DNA from: Blastococcus sp. CCUG 61487
Lineage (GTDB): Bacteria > Actinomycetota > Actinomycetes > Mycobacteriales > Geodermatophilaceae
DNA: 57,289 bases
Reading direction: 5' to 3'
Assembly (NCBI RefSeq): GCF_005222955.1
Contig: NZ_LWUA01000006.1
Coordinates: forward strand, 1 to 57,289
Shown here: positions 17,031 through 24,534 of the stretch, one piece after another
Numbering within the stretch: position 1 is the first letter of the stretch
Layout of the letters: each line of letters starts with the position of its first letter
Notes under the pieces: model-generated
What the model was told of the DNA's origin: nothing
The model's input: only the letters and a program-made list of their open reading frames with translations
Databases searched by the model: none
Program-made: the position numbers and the translations under genes

Positions 17031-17696
17031 ATGACCAGCAGTGACCCGGACGTCATCCGGCGGCAGATCGAGGACACGCGGCGAGAGCTCAGCTACGACG
17101 TCGACGCCCTCAACGAGAAGGTCAACCCGGCCCGCGTCGTGGACCGGCGGGTCACCGCCGCCAAGGGACGCATGACCAGCCTCAAAGACAAGGTGATGGG
17201 CACCGCCGAGGACACCAGGCAGTCCGCGCACGGGGCGGCGTCCTCTGCCGCCGGTTCCGTGCAGGACGCGGCGAGCAACGCGGCCGGAACCGTCCAGGAC
17301 GCCGCGTCCAGCGCGGCCGACGCTGTCCAGCAGGCCCCGCAGATGGTCCGGCAGCAGACGCAGGGCAACCCTCTCGCGGCCGGCCTGATCGCGTTCGGCG
17401 TCGGCTGGCTGGTGTCCAGCCTGATGCCGGCCACGCAGAAGGAGCAGCAGCTCGCCCGGCAGGCCGAGACGGCGGTCCGCGAGAACAAGGACGCGCTGAT
17501 GGCGCCGGCCAAGCAGGCGGCCCAGGAGATGGGCGAGCAACTGAAGCCGGCCGCCCAGGACGCCATGGAGTCGGTGAAGTCCACCGCCGAGGACGCCGCG
17601 GAGACGGTGAAGAGCGAGGGCCAGTCCGCAGCCCAGGACGTGCAGAGCCAGGCTCAGCAGTCCAAGGAGTCGGTGCAGAGCCAGTCCGGCTCCTGA
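17031..17696 (+). CDS. DUF3618 domain protein
   Basis: A 221-residue protein. The N-terminal 40 residues (DPDVIRRQIEDTRRELSYDVDAL) are the DUF3618 signature. An Ala-rich helical stretch follows, then one membrane helix at about residues 116-135 (AAGLIAFGVGWLVSSLM), then a second Ala/Gln/Glu-rich helical tail. Start at the ATG at 17031 with AAGGAG eight bases upstream; the GTG at 17022 would sit directly on that site. Last gene of the unit, ended by the hairpin at 17730. Confidence 0.85.
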   Translation: MTSSDPDVIRRQIEDTRRELSYDVDALNEKVNPARVVDRRVTAAKGRMTSLKDKVMGTAEDTRQSAHGAASSAAGSVQDAASNAAGTVQDAASSAADAVQQAPQMVRQQTQGNPLAAGLIAFGVGWLVSSLMPATQKEQQLARQAETAVRENKDALMAPAKQAAQEMGEQLKPAAQDAMESVKSTAEDAAETVKSEGQSAAQDVQSQAQQSKESVQSQSGS

Positions 17697-17729
17697 CCCG
17701 GGCGGGTCGCTGACCCGGGCCCGAGCCCT

Positions 17730-17758
17730 GTGCCCCGCCGGGATTCCCGGCGGGGCAC
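17730..17758 (+). terminator. Perfect 13-bp terminator hairpin
   Basis: gtgccccgccggg pairs perfectly with cccggcggggcac around a 3-base att loop, 34 bases after the DUF3618 stop. It closes the 15663-17696 operon. Confidence 0.8.
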
Positions 17759-17890
17759 GGTGCTGTCCGGGGTCGCCCGAAGGGGTGAGGAACGGGCCCT
17801 GGGGGCTGCTGCCCGGTGCGGCGGAGGACGAAGTCCGGAGGGACGACGCCGTCGCTCCGCCCCGCGGAGCCCGACCGACAGGAGCGCCCC

Positions 17891-18325
17891 GTGGGCGACG
17901 CCCCGCGCACCCTCGTGCCCGCTCCCCGGCAGCCGGTCGACGAACCCGGCCCCCGCGTGCTGGTCGCCGACGACGAGGACGACATCCGCGCGCTGGTCTG
18001 CCTCGCGGTGGCCAAGGCGGGCGGCACCGTCGTCGGCTCGGTCGGCGACGGCGCGTCCGCGCTGACCGTCGCGCGCGCGGAGCTCCCCGACGTCGCGATC
18101 CTCGACGTCTCCATGCCGGGGCTCGACGGGCTGGACGCCTGCTCGGCCCTGCGCGGCGACCCGCTGACCTCCGGTGTGCGCGTGCTCCTGCTGTCGGCCG
18201 GCGCCTCGTTCGACGACGTGGCTCGCGGGCTGTCCGCCGGCGCCGACGCCTACCTGTCCAAGCCGTTCTCGATCGCCGGGCTGGTCCACCAGCTCCGTTC
18301 GGTCACCGGGCGGCAGCCGGCATGA
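17891..18325 (+). CDS. Single-domain response regulator (receiver)
   Basis: A 144-residue protein with only a receiver domain after a 20-residue proline-rich lead. The acidic pocket is D27/D28, the phosphoacceptor D72 lies in AILDVSMPG, and the conserved K124 lies in YLSKPF. With no output domain it probably passes a phosphate on, or acts by protein contact. Its TGA overlaps the start of the PAS kinase at 18322, so the two form a cognate pair. Start is the GTG at 17891 with GGAG seven bases upstream. Confidence 0.88.
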   Translation: MGDAPRTLVPAPRQPVDEPGPRVLVADDEDDIRALVCLAVAKAGGTVVGSVGDGASALTVARAELPDVAILDVSMPGLDGLDACSALRGDPLTSGVRVLLLSAGASFDDVARGLSAGADAYLSKPFSIAGLVHQLRSVTGRQPA

Positions 18326-19926
18326 CCACCGCCGTCCTCGACCGCGGCGACGCCGCCGTCGTCGGCCGGCCGCACCCCCGCTCCCGGGTCGGCGTCCCGG
18401 TCGGCTCGCTGACCGGTGCCGGCCTCACCGCCGCCGTCGTCGCCCTGCTGGCGCTCGGCGTGCTGCCCGTCGTCGACGGCCTGCTCGTGGCCGGCGGTGT
18501 CGCCGCCGGCCTCGTGGCGGCCATCGCCGCCTCGTTCGTGGAGAGTCGTCCCGGACCCGCGCCGGTCCTCGCCGCGACGGCGATGCAGCTCGCCGCGGTG
18601 GTCCTGCTGTCCGCCGGCACCGCGTCCGCCGTCCCGCTCGTGCTCCTGGTCGGTCCGGCCGGGGTCCTGCTGAGCCGCCGGCTGGCGGACCAGGCCGCCG
18701 TCGTCGAGCAGCTGACCGCCGACCGGGCCGCGCTGCTCGAGCAGGCGCAGCACCGGGCCGAGGAGCTGGACGAGGCCTCGCGCATGCTGGCCGCCCGCGC
18801 CCGGACGATGACCAGCGTGATCGACGCCGTCACCGAGCAGTCGATCATCGGCACGGACCCCGACGGCACAATCCGCGTGTGGAACCCCGGGGCGGAGAAG
18901 CTGCTCGGGTTGCCCCGCGCCGACGTCGTGCGCCGCCGGTCGATCGTGGAGTTCCACCTCCCCGAGGAGCTGGCGGACGCGGCCGCCGACCACGGTCTGG
19001 ACGCCGGGCTCCGCGTCCTCGTGCACGCCGCCCAGGAGCACGGCAGCGACGTGCGGGACTGGACCTACGTCGCCGCCGACGGACGGCAGCGGATCGTGTC
19101 GGTGGCGGTCACCCCGCGCACGGACGACCGCGGGGCCCACGCCGGATGGAACTTCGTCGGCACCGACATGACCGAGGCGCGCGCCACCGAGCGCACGAAG
19201 GACCAGTTCGTCAGCCTGATCTCGCACGAGCTGCGCACCCCGCTCACCTCGATCCTCGGCTACCTCGAACTCGTCCTGGACGACCCCGAGCAGCCGCTCA
19301 CCGACGAGCAGCGGCAGTACCTGACCACGGTCGAGCGCAACGCCGACCGGCTGCTGCGCCTGGTGGGCGACCTGCTGTTCACCGCACGCGTCGAGGCCGG
19401 CCAGTTCACCCTGCAGCCCGAGGACGTCGACCTGGTGTCGATCGCGCGCGCCGCGGAGGAGAACGCCCGGGTCGCCGCCGCGGCGGCCCAGGTGGAGCTG
19501 CACGTCGAGGCGCCGGACCAGCCGATCGTGGTGTCGGGTGATGCCGGCCGCCTCGGACAGGCCTGCGACAACCTCGTCTCGAACGCCGTGAAGTTCACGC
19601 CGGCGGGAGGGCAGGTCACCCTCGACGTCTCGGCCGGCTGGCGTTCGCCCGACGGCACCGTGACGGCGCACGAGCGCCCGGGCGCCCAGCCTGTCGCGCG
19701 GCTGTCGGTGCGGGACACCGGCATCGGCATCCCCGACGACGAGCAGGGCAAGTTGTTCACCCGCTTCTTCCGGGCCTCGACCGCGCAGCGCAGCGCCGTC
19801 CCGGGCGTGGGCCTGGGCCTGTCGATCACCAAGGCGATCACCACGGCGCACGGCGGCACGCTCGACCTGGTCAGCGTCGAGGGCGAGGGAACCACCTTCA
19901 CCCTGACCCTCCCCCGCCCCGCGTAG
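18322..19926 (+). CDS. PAS-domain membrane sensor histidine kinase
   Basis: A 534-residue kinase. Residues about 30-120 hold two to four hydrophobic helices, followed by a coiled coil (EQLTADRAALLEQAQHRAEEL). A PAS domain spans about residues 165-290 (ITEQSIIGTDPDGTIRVWN-like, in DAVTEQSIIGTD). HisKA carries the H-box LISHELRTPLTS, and the HATPase has DNLVSNAVKF, DTGIGIPDDE and GVGLGLSITK. All catalytic motifs are intact, so it is an active kinase. It overlaps the receiver gene by 4 bases and ends 204 bases before the TasA-like gene, whose expression it may control. Confidence 0.92.
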   Translation: MTTAVLDRGDAAVVGRPHPRSRVGVPVGSLTGAGLTAAVVALLALGVLPVVDGLLVAGGVAAGLVAAIAASFVESRPGPAPVLAATAMQLAAVVLLSAGTASAVPLVLLVGPAGVLLSRRLADQAAVVEQLTADRAALLEQAQHRAEELDEASRMLAARARTMTSVIDAVTEQSIIGTDPDGTIRVWNPGAEKLLGLPRADVVRRRSIVEFHLPEELADAAADHGLDAGLRVLVHAAQEHGSDVRDWTYVAADGRQRIVSVAVTPRTDDRGAHAGWNFVGTDMTEARATERTKDQFVSLISHELRTPLTSILGYLELVLDDPEQPLTDEQRQYLTTVERNADRLLRLVGDLLFTARVEAGQFTLQPEDVDLVSIARAAEENARVAAAAAQVELHVEAPDQPIVVSGDAGRLGQACDNLVSNAVKFTPAGGQVTLDVSAGWRSPDGTVTAHERPGAQPVARLSVRDTGIGIPDDEQGKLFTRFFRASTAQRSAVPGVGLGLSITKAITTAHGGTLDLVSVEGEGTTFTLTLPRPA

Positions 19927-20075
19927 GCAACGCGACAGAAGGCCGTCAGCGCGCCCAGCGGGCGGCCCCCTCGCAGGGGCCCGCCACGAGCCTGCGAGTG
20001 GTGGGGGGCGAGGGGGTCCTTCTTCTTGCGGATTCCTTGCGGTTTCCCGGCGGGTGGCCTGCGGAACGCCCGTCA

Positions 20076-20126
20076 GTGTTCTCCCTGTCGCCGGAAGCCC
20101 CGGTGGCTCGGACACAGGGAGAACAC
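20076..20126 (+). promoter_or_regulatory. Perfect 13-bp inverted repeat that would hide the TasA-like gene's ribosome-binding site
   Basis: gtgttctccctgt at 20076-20088 is an exact reverse complement of acagggagaacac at 20114-20126, with a 25-base loop. The right arm contains GGGAG, the only Shine-Dalgarno sequence for the ATG at 20131. In the mRNA the stem would therefore block ribosome entry unless opened. A protein-binding dyad is the alternative reading. Confidence 0.6.
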
Positions 20127-20130
20127 AGTC

Positions 20131-20745
20131 ATGAGCGCCAAGGTCACCAGCTCCACCGCCCGCAAGGTCATCGGTTCGCTCGGCGTCGTCGGCGCCGCGG
20201 CTGCGGTCGCCGGCATGGGCACGTTCGGTACGTTCACCGACAGCAGCACCCCGGTCGCCACGACCATCTCGTCGGGCACCGTCTCGATCGACCTCACCCA
20301 GGCTCGCGCCATCCCGTTCACCGCCACCGGCCTGGTGCCCGGCGACACCGTCACCCGCGCCATGAACCTGCGCAACGACGGCACCACCCCGCTGAGCACG
20401 GTCCGCCTGAAGTCCACCGTGACCGGCACGCCCAGCATCCTGACCACCGACGTGGTCAACGGCCTCCAGCTGACGGTCAAGGCCTGCCCCACCCCGTACG
20501 TCCAGGGCGGCCCCGACGCTGCGCCGACCTTCACCTGCACCGCCGGCGAGCGAGTTGTCCTCGCCAAGGGGCCGGCTGTCAACAACGCGCCCCTCACGGC
20601 CCCCACGTCGCTGACGCCTGGTGCGACCGACCACCTCGCGGTGTCCTTCACGCTGCCCTCGGACGCCGACAACACGTTCCAGGGCAAGTCCTCGACGCTG
20701 AGCCTGGAGTTCGTGGCCACCCAGCGCACCGCCGGCGACCGCTGA
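20131..20745 (+). CDS. TasA/camelysin-like secreted protein with SipW-type signal peptide
   Basis: A 204-residue exported protein. The N-terminus (RKVIGSLGVVGAAAAVAGMG then TFGTFTDSST) is the SipW-dependent signal type, with cleavage expected just before FTDSS or after a nearby Ala/Gly. The mature part is a Thr/Val-rich beta sandwich (TGLVPGDTVTRAMNLRNDGT, VSFTLPSDADNTFQG) with two cysteines. TasA and CalY form matrix fibres or surface layers in Bacillus; actinobacterial relatives are uncharacterised. Followed 28 bases later by the dedicated signal peptidase. Translation may be gated by the hairpin at 20076-20126. Confidence 0.8.
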   Translation: MSAKVTSSTARKVIGSLGVVGAAAAVAGMGTFGTFTDSSTPVATTISSGTVSIDLTQARAIPFTATGLVPGDTVTRAMNLRNDGTTPLSTVRLKSTVTGTPSILTTDVVNGLQLTVKACPTPYVQGGPDAAPTFTCTAGERVVLAKGPAVNNAPLTAPTSLTPGATDHLAVSFTLPSDADNTFQGKSSTLSLEFVATQRTAGDR

Positions 20746-20773
20746 CCCGGCTGATCCGACCGGAGATCACACG

Positions 20774-21403
20774 ATGACTGCCGTCCTCCCCGTCCACCGC
20801 CCGGGGGCAGCGAAGCAGCTGCCCCCGGCCGGGGACGTCCGATCCGCGCACGACCGGTTCGCCGGTCCGGCCCGCCGCTTCCTGGGCCTCGTCGCCCCGT
20901 GGCTGGTCCGCGGACTGGTGGGGCTGGCCGTCGCGATCTTCCTGCTCCTCGCCGTGGGACCCCACGTCCTCGGCTACCGCACCATGACGATGCTCACCGG
21001 CAGCATGGCTCCCGAGATCGAGCCCGGTGACGTCACCGTCGTCACGCCCATCGCCCTCGAGGACGTGACCGAGGGCATGGTCATCACGTACCACCAGCCG
21101 ATCGGCGACCGCTCCGTCGTGACCCACCGGGTCATCTCGGTGGAGCAGGGGCCCGACGGCGCGATCAGCGTCCAGACCAAGGGCGACGCCAACGCGGCAG
21201 CCGACCCCTGGACCGCCACCCTGGAGGGCGACACCGCCTACCAGGTGCGGGCGGTGATCCCCGAGCTCGGCCACCTGATCCAGGCCCTGCGGGCTCCGGT
21301 CGTCGCCCAGGTGCTGCTCTACGGAGCGCCCGCCCTGCTGGCCGGCTGGCTCCTGCTAACCATCTGGCGTCCCACCGCGACCGACGAGGAGGACCGGGCA
21401 TGA
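20774..21403 (+). CDS. SipW-like signal peptidase I (S26B)
   Basis: A 209-residue membrane protease. A transmembrane helix at about residues 43-65 is followed by TGSMAPEIEPGD, which carries the catalytic serine in the GSM motif. THRVISV then has His in place of the bacterial Lys, which is the ER/archaeal/SipW type of signal peptidase. A second helix at about 175-195 anchors the C-terminus. It should process the two flanking exported proteins. Its TGA overlaps the ATG of the next gene at 21400. Confidence 0.88.
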   Translation: MTAVLPVHRPGAAKQLPPAGDVRSAHDRFAGPARRFLGLVAPWLVRGLVGLAVAIFLLLAVGPHVLGYRTMTMLTGSMAPEIEPGDVTVVTPIALEDVTEGMVITYHQPIGDRSVVTHRVISVEQGPDGAISVQTKGDANAAADPWTATLEGDTAYQVRAVIPELGHLIQALRAPVVAQVLLYGAPALLAGWLLLTIWRPTATDEEDRA

Positions 21404-21825
21404 ACGCCATCCGCCGCACGGCCACGCTGGTCGGCCTCACCCTGGCCGTCATCGTCGGCAGCAGCATCCCCGCCTCTGCCGACTTCCGCGATGCCGTCAC
21501 CACGAACGCCGCCCTCGCCACGGGCACGGTGGCCGCCCCCACGAACCTGAACGTCACCGTCCAGTGCGTGGGCTCGGAACTGCACGCGACAGTCAGCTGG
21601 ACGCGGAGCACCAGCCCGCGGATCAGCGGTTACGCGATCGACGCGACGATCAACACCGACCGCATGTCCTTCCGCGCCCCCGCCAACGCCAGCAGCTACA
21701 CGTACAGGATCCCGCGGCTCTGGCAGTCGCACTCCATCCCGGTCGCCGTGACGGTCACCACGGACACGGAGTACCGCTGGACCGCGACGTCCCCGTCGCT
21801 GCACAGGTGGGTGACGACGTGCTGA
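21400..21825 (+). CDS. Secreted SipW-substrate-like protein with fibronectin-III-like fold
   Basis: A 141-residue exported protein. The signal peptide (LVGLTLAVIVGSSIPASADF) ends near ASADFRDA, similar to SipW substrates. The remainder looks like a single fibronectin type III or Ig-like sandwich (APTNLNVTVQC, ATVSWTRSTSPRISGYAIDA, SYTYRIPRLW). Cysteines near residues 56 and 141 could bridge. It is translationally coupled to the peptidase upstream and overlaps the next gene by 7 bases, making it part of the same secretion unit. Confidence 0.7.
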   Translation: MNAIRRTATLVGLTLAVIVGSSIPASADFRDAVTTNAALATGTVAAPTNLNVTVQCVGSELHATVSWTRSTSPRISGYAIDATINTDRMSFRAPANASSYTYRIPRLWQSHSIPVAVTVTTDTEYRWTATSPSLHRWVTTC

Positions 21826-22490
21826 CCGCCCTGGTCGTCGACGCCGACGCCCTCGCCCGCCGCCGCGTGACCGGTCTGCTGCGCCTCGGTGGCTGGCAGG
21901 TCCGCGAGGCCGCCGACGTCGCCACCGCCCGCCACCTCGCCACCGCCGAGATCGACCTGGTCGTCACCGACGCGCTGATCGGCGCCGAGGACGGCCTGGA
22001 GCTCCTCCGGCAGCTGCGGCAGGACGGCTCGCAGGCCCGCTTCCTCGTCGTCACCCGGCAGGTCACCGACGAGCTGCGGGCGCAGGCCACCGCGGCCGGC
22101 GCGCTGGCCTGCCTGACCAAGCCGGTCGACGCCGGCGTCCTCCTCGACTTCCTGCGCAGCCGGACCACGGGGCCGGCTGCGCAGGGGAACACGCACGAGA
22201 TCCACGACGTCGACGACCTGCACGACGCCGACGTCGAGGCAGAACTGATGGACCGACTCCAGGAGATGTACGTGAACGCACTGCCCGGCCGGGTGTCGGC
22301 CATCGAGACCCACACCCGTCAGGGCAACGGCCCGGGCGTGGCCTCGGCCGCCTACACGCTGGCCGGCACCAGCGGCCAGCTCGGGCACCCGGAGGTCGCC
22401 TCGCTGTGCCGGGCGATCGCCGCCGACGCCCGACGCGGCGTCATGGCCCACTCCCGTGTGCAGTACCTGCACGCACTGGCCGGCGTCTGA
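21819..22490 (+). CDS. Receiver domain fused to a degenerate Hpt domain
   Basis: A 223-residue protein. Residues 1-115 are a receiver with D8/D10, phosphoacceptor D51 (VVTDALIG) and K101 (LTKP). Residues about 138-223 fold like a histidine phosphotransfer (Hpt) four-helix bundle: the segment AAYTLAGTSGQLG aligns with the usual AHxLKGSSxxLG motif. However, the phospho-accepting histidine is Tyr179 and the lysine is Ala182. The domain therefore cannot relay phosphate in the normal way and may be a binding or anti-adaptor module. Start is the GTG at 21819 with AGGTGG 8 bases upstream. Confidence 0.78.
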   Translation: MLTALVVDADALARRRVTGLLRLGGWQVREAADVATARHLATAEIDLVVTDALIGAEDGLELLRQLRQDGSQARFLVVTRQVTDELRAQATAAGALACLTKPVDAGVLLDFLRSRTTGPAAQGNTHEIHDVDDLHDADVEAELMDRLQEMYVNALPGRVSAIETHTRQGNGPGVASAAYTLAGTSGQLGHPEVASLCRAIAADARRGVMAHSRVQYLHALAGV

Positions 22491-22513
22491 GCCCCGACCC
22501 CGCTCGGACGCCC

Positions 22514-22562
22514 GAACGCAGCAGCCCCCCGCATCCGTCGGATGCGGGGGACTGCTGCGTTC
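22514..22562. terminator. Strong bidirectional terminator
   Basis: A 23-position stem with a single C-A mismatch and a 3-base loop: gaacgcagcag followed by cccccgcatcc on the left arm, their complements on the right. It lies between the convergent receiver-Hpt gene and the OmpR-type regulator, and can serve both. Confidence 0.85.
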
Positions 22563-22578
22563 AGCTCCGGGACGCGGC

Positions 22579-23283
22579 TCAGGCGACGAGGCGGTAGCCG
22601 ACTCCGCGCACGGTCCGGATCTCCGGGGAGCTGAGCCCGGCCGCCTGCAGCTTGCGGCGCAGGTTGGACATGTGGGCCTCCACCAGGCGGAGGTTGCCCT
22701 CCCAGTCGGTCTGCCAGACCTCGCGCAGCAGCGTCTCGCGCTGCAGCACCCGGCCGGGCCGGGAGGCCAGCGCGGCCAGCAGGTCGAACTCCGTGCGGGT
22801 CAGGTCGACGACGGCGCCGTCGACCCGCACCTCGCGGCTCTCCTCGTCCACCTCGAGCTCGGCCAGCCGGCGGACCTGGTCGGCGGCCTCGTCGGCCGCC
22901 TCCGGGGCCGGCGCCGTGCGCGGGAACCGCAGCATGGCCTGCACGCGTGCGACCAGTTCGCGGGGCGAGAACGGCTTGGCCATGTATCCGTCGGCGCCGA
23001 CGGCCAGCCCGATGAGCAGGTCGACCTCCTCGGCGCGGGCGGTGAGCATGAGGACGTAGCAGGGCGTCTCGGCGCGGATCTGCCGGCACAGCTCGGTGCC
23101 GTCGGTGTCGGGCAGGCCCAGGTCGAGCACGATCAGGTCGGGCGCCTCGCGGCGCACCTCGTCCATGCACTCCGCTCCGGAGCCGACGGCCCGTACCTGC
23201 ATCCCGGCGCGTTCCAGCACCGTGGTGATCAGCTCGCGGATCTCTGCGGTGTCCTCCACCACGAGCACGGATGATCCGGCCAC
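22579..23283 (-). CDS. OmpR/PhoB-family response regulator
   Basis: A 234-residue two-domain regulator. The receiver has E10/D11, phosphoacceptor Asp in LIVLDLGLPD (about residue 54) and Lys in YMAKPFSP. The winged-helix DNA-binding domain (about residues 140-234) has LTRTEFDLLAALA, RETLLREVW, HMSNLRRKL and the closing IRTVRGVGYRL. No kinase is adjacent on its strand; the PAS kinase at 18322 is a possible partner. Start is the GTG at 23283 behind a GGAGGAGGG site. Confidence 0.92.
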   Translation of the reverse strand: MAGSSVLVVEDTAEIRELITTVLERAGMQVRAVGSGAECMDEVRREAPDLIVLDLGLPDTDGTELCRQIRAETPCYVLMLTARAEEVDLLIGLAVGADGYMAKPFSPRELVARVQAMLRFPRTAPAPEAADEAADQVRRLAELEVDEESREVRVDGAVVDLTRTEFDLLAALASRPGRVLQRETLLREVWQTDWEGNLRLVEAHMSNLRRKLQAAGLSSPEIRTVRGVGYRLVA

Positions 23284-23429
23284 GACCCTCCTCCCTCCGA
23301 TGCGTCCGGGGCGCGCGTCCCGAGGGCGCGCGTCACCTGACCGAGTGATCGGCGGCGGGAGCAGGCAGCTTGAGCCGAGGCGGGGTGCCCGGGCAGCTGC
23401 CCCTCACCCCTCGGAGGGAGAGCGGCGGG

Positions 23430-24212
23430 CTAGGTGAGCATCCGGGTCGCCGGCGGGAGGCCGCCTCCGGCCACCAGCGCGGCCGTCGCGTCCTGCAGCG
23501 CCGTCAGCGCCACCCGCTGCGTGTTCGGCCCCGCGGAGACCCGGGCCACGCCCAGGTCGGCGAGCTCGCGGACCGACGGCGACCTGCCGGGCACGGTGAG
23601 CACGCTCAGCCGCCGTGGCCCCAGCGCCTCCGCCAGCACCGCGATCTCCGCGCGGTCGACGACGCCGGGCACGAAGACGACGGGCGCGCCCACGGCCAGG
23701 TAGGCCCGGCCACGTCGGACCGCCTCGGCGAGCACCTCCTCGCGGTCAGCGTCCGGCTCGGCCCGGAGCACGGCGTCGGTGCGGGCGTTCAGCACGAGCT
23801 CGAACCCGGCGTCCCGGCCCGCGGCCAGGACCGCCTCGACCGCCGCGACGGCGTCGTCCAGCGGTCGCATCTCGTCCTCGAGGTTGCCGCCCACCGCGCC
23901 GGCCGCGATCGCCCGGCGTGCGGTCTCCCCGGGGTCGCCGTAACCGGCCTCCATGTCCATGGAGACGGGCAGGTCCACGGCGGCGGCGATGCGGGCGACC
24001 ATGTCCAGGTGCAGGTCCAGCGGGATCTGCTCGCCGTCCTCGTAGCCGAAGGTGGCCGCGATCGAGTGGCTGGCGGTGGCGAGCGCCTGCACACCGGCGG
24101 TGCCGGCCACCACCCGCGCGGAGGCGACGTCCCACACGTTGGCGAGGACGAGCACGTCCGGTGCGGTGTGCAGGTCGAGCAGGCGGCGGGCGTGGTCAGC
24201 GAGGTCGGGCAC
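23430..24212 (-). CDS. Isocitrate lyase / PEP mutase family protein
   Basis: A 260-residue alpha/beta-barrel enzyme. Family cues are NVWDVASARVV near the start, the SMDMEAGYGD metal-binding segment, GAVGGNLEDE, LVLNARTDAVL and the late VARVSAGPN. The catalytic KKCGH-type loop of true isocitrate lyase is absent, as in the oxaloacetase/2-methylisocitrate lyase-like and PEP-mutase-like members. Substrate unknown. Start is a GTG at 24212 with a weak RBS. Confidence 0.85.
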   Translation of the reverse strand: MPDLADHARRLLDLHTAPDVLVLANVWDVASARVVAGTAGVQALATASHSIAATFGYEDGEQIPLDLHLDMVARIAAAVDLPVSMDMEAGYGDPGETARRAIAAGAVGGNLEDEMRPLDDAVAAVEAVLAAGRDAGFELVLNARTDAVLRAEPDADREEVLAEAVRRGRAYLAVGAPVVFVPGVVDRAEIAVLAEALGPRRLSVLTVPGRSPSVRELADLGVARVSAGPNTQRVALTALQDATAALVAGGGLPPATRMLT

Positions 24213-24265
24213 GCACCGAACCTAGCGGCACACCGCCCGTGAGCAGCAGTTCTGGCGCTTTCCGT

Positions 24266-24284
24266 TCAGGTAAGGCTAACCTGC
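24266..24284 (+). promoter_or_regulatory. IdeR/DtxR-type iron box upstream of bfd-bfr
   Basis: The 19-mer matches the iron-box consensus TWAGGTTAGSCTWACCTWA at most positions (tcaggtaaggctaacctgc) and lies 44 bases upstream of bfd. In actinobacteria IdeR with Fe2+ can activate ferritin-type genes and repress uptake genes. A second box sits between the siderophore genes at 26099. Confidence 0.75.
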
Positions 24285-24327
24285 ATTCGCTCGTCCCCCC
24301 GCCGTCTCCCGGTTAGGCGATCGCCGC

Positions 24328-24534
24328 ATGTACGTGTGCCACTGCAACGTGGTGACCGACCAGGACGTCATCGAGTCGATCGCCAACGGCGCCCGGTGCA
24401 TCGCCGACGTCGCCCGGGACACCGGGGCCGGCCGCACGTGCGGCGGCTGCGTCGACACCATGCGCGAGCTCGTGTGCCAGCATTGCCCGGTCATGACCGA
24501 GCGACAGCTGGGAGTTGCAGGTGCAGCCCGTTAG
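24328..24534 (+). CDS. bfd: Bacterioferritin-associated ferredoxin
   Basis: A 68-residue [2Fe-2S] protein with the BFD cysteine pattern: YVCHCNVV at residues 4 and 6, then TCGGCVDT at about 38 and 41. Bfd donates electrons to the haem of bacterioferritin to release stored iron as Fe2+. It overlaps bfr by 14 bases and shares its iron box, so store and release functions are co-expressed. Confidence 0.92.
   Translation: MYVCHCNVVTDQDVIESIANGARCIADVARDTGAGRTCGGCVDTMRELVCQHCPVMTERQLGVAGAAR

Noticed and set aside
18250-20634. Minus-strand open frame of 794 codons across the kinase and TasA-like gene
   Set aside because: It is antisense to a complete histidine kinase with all motifs; composition is typical of a GC-rich shadow frame.
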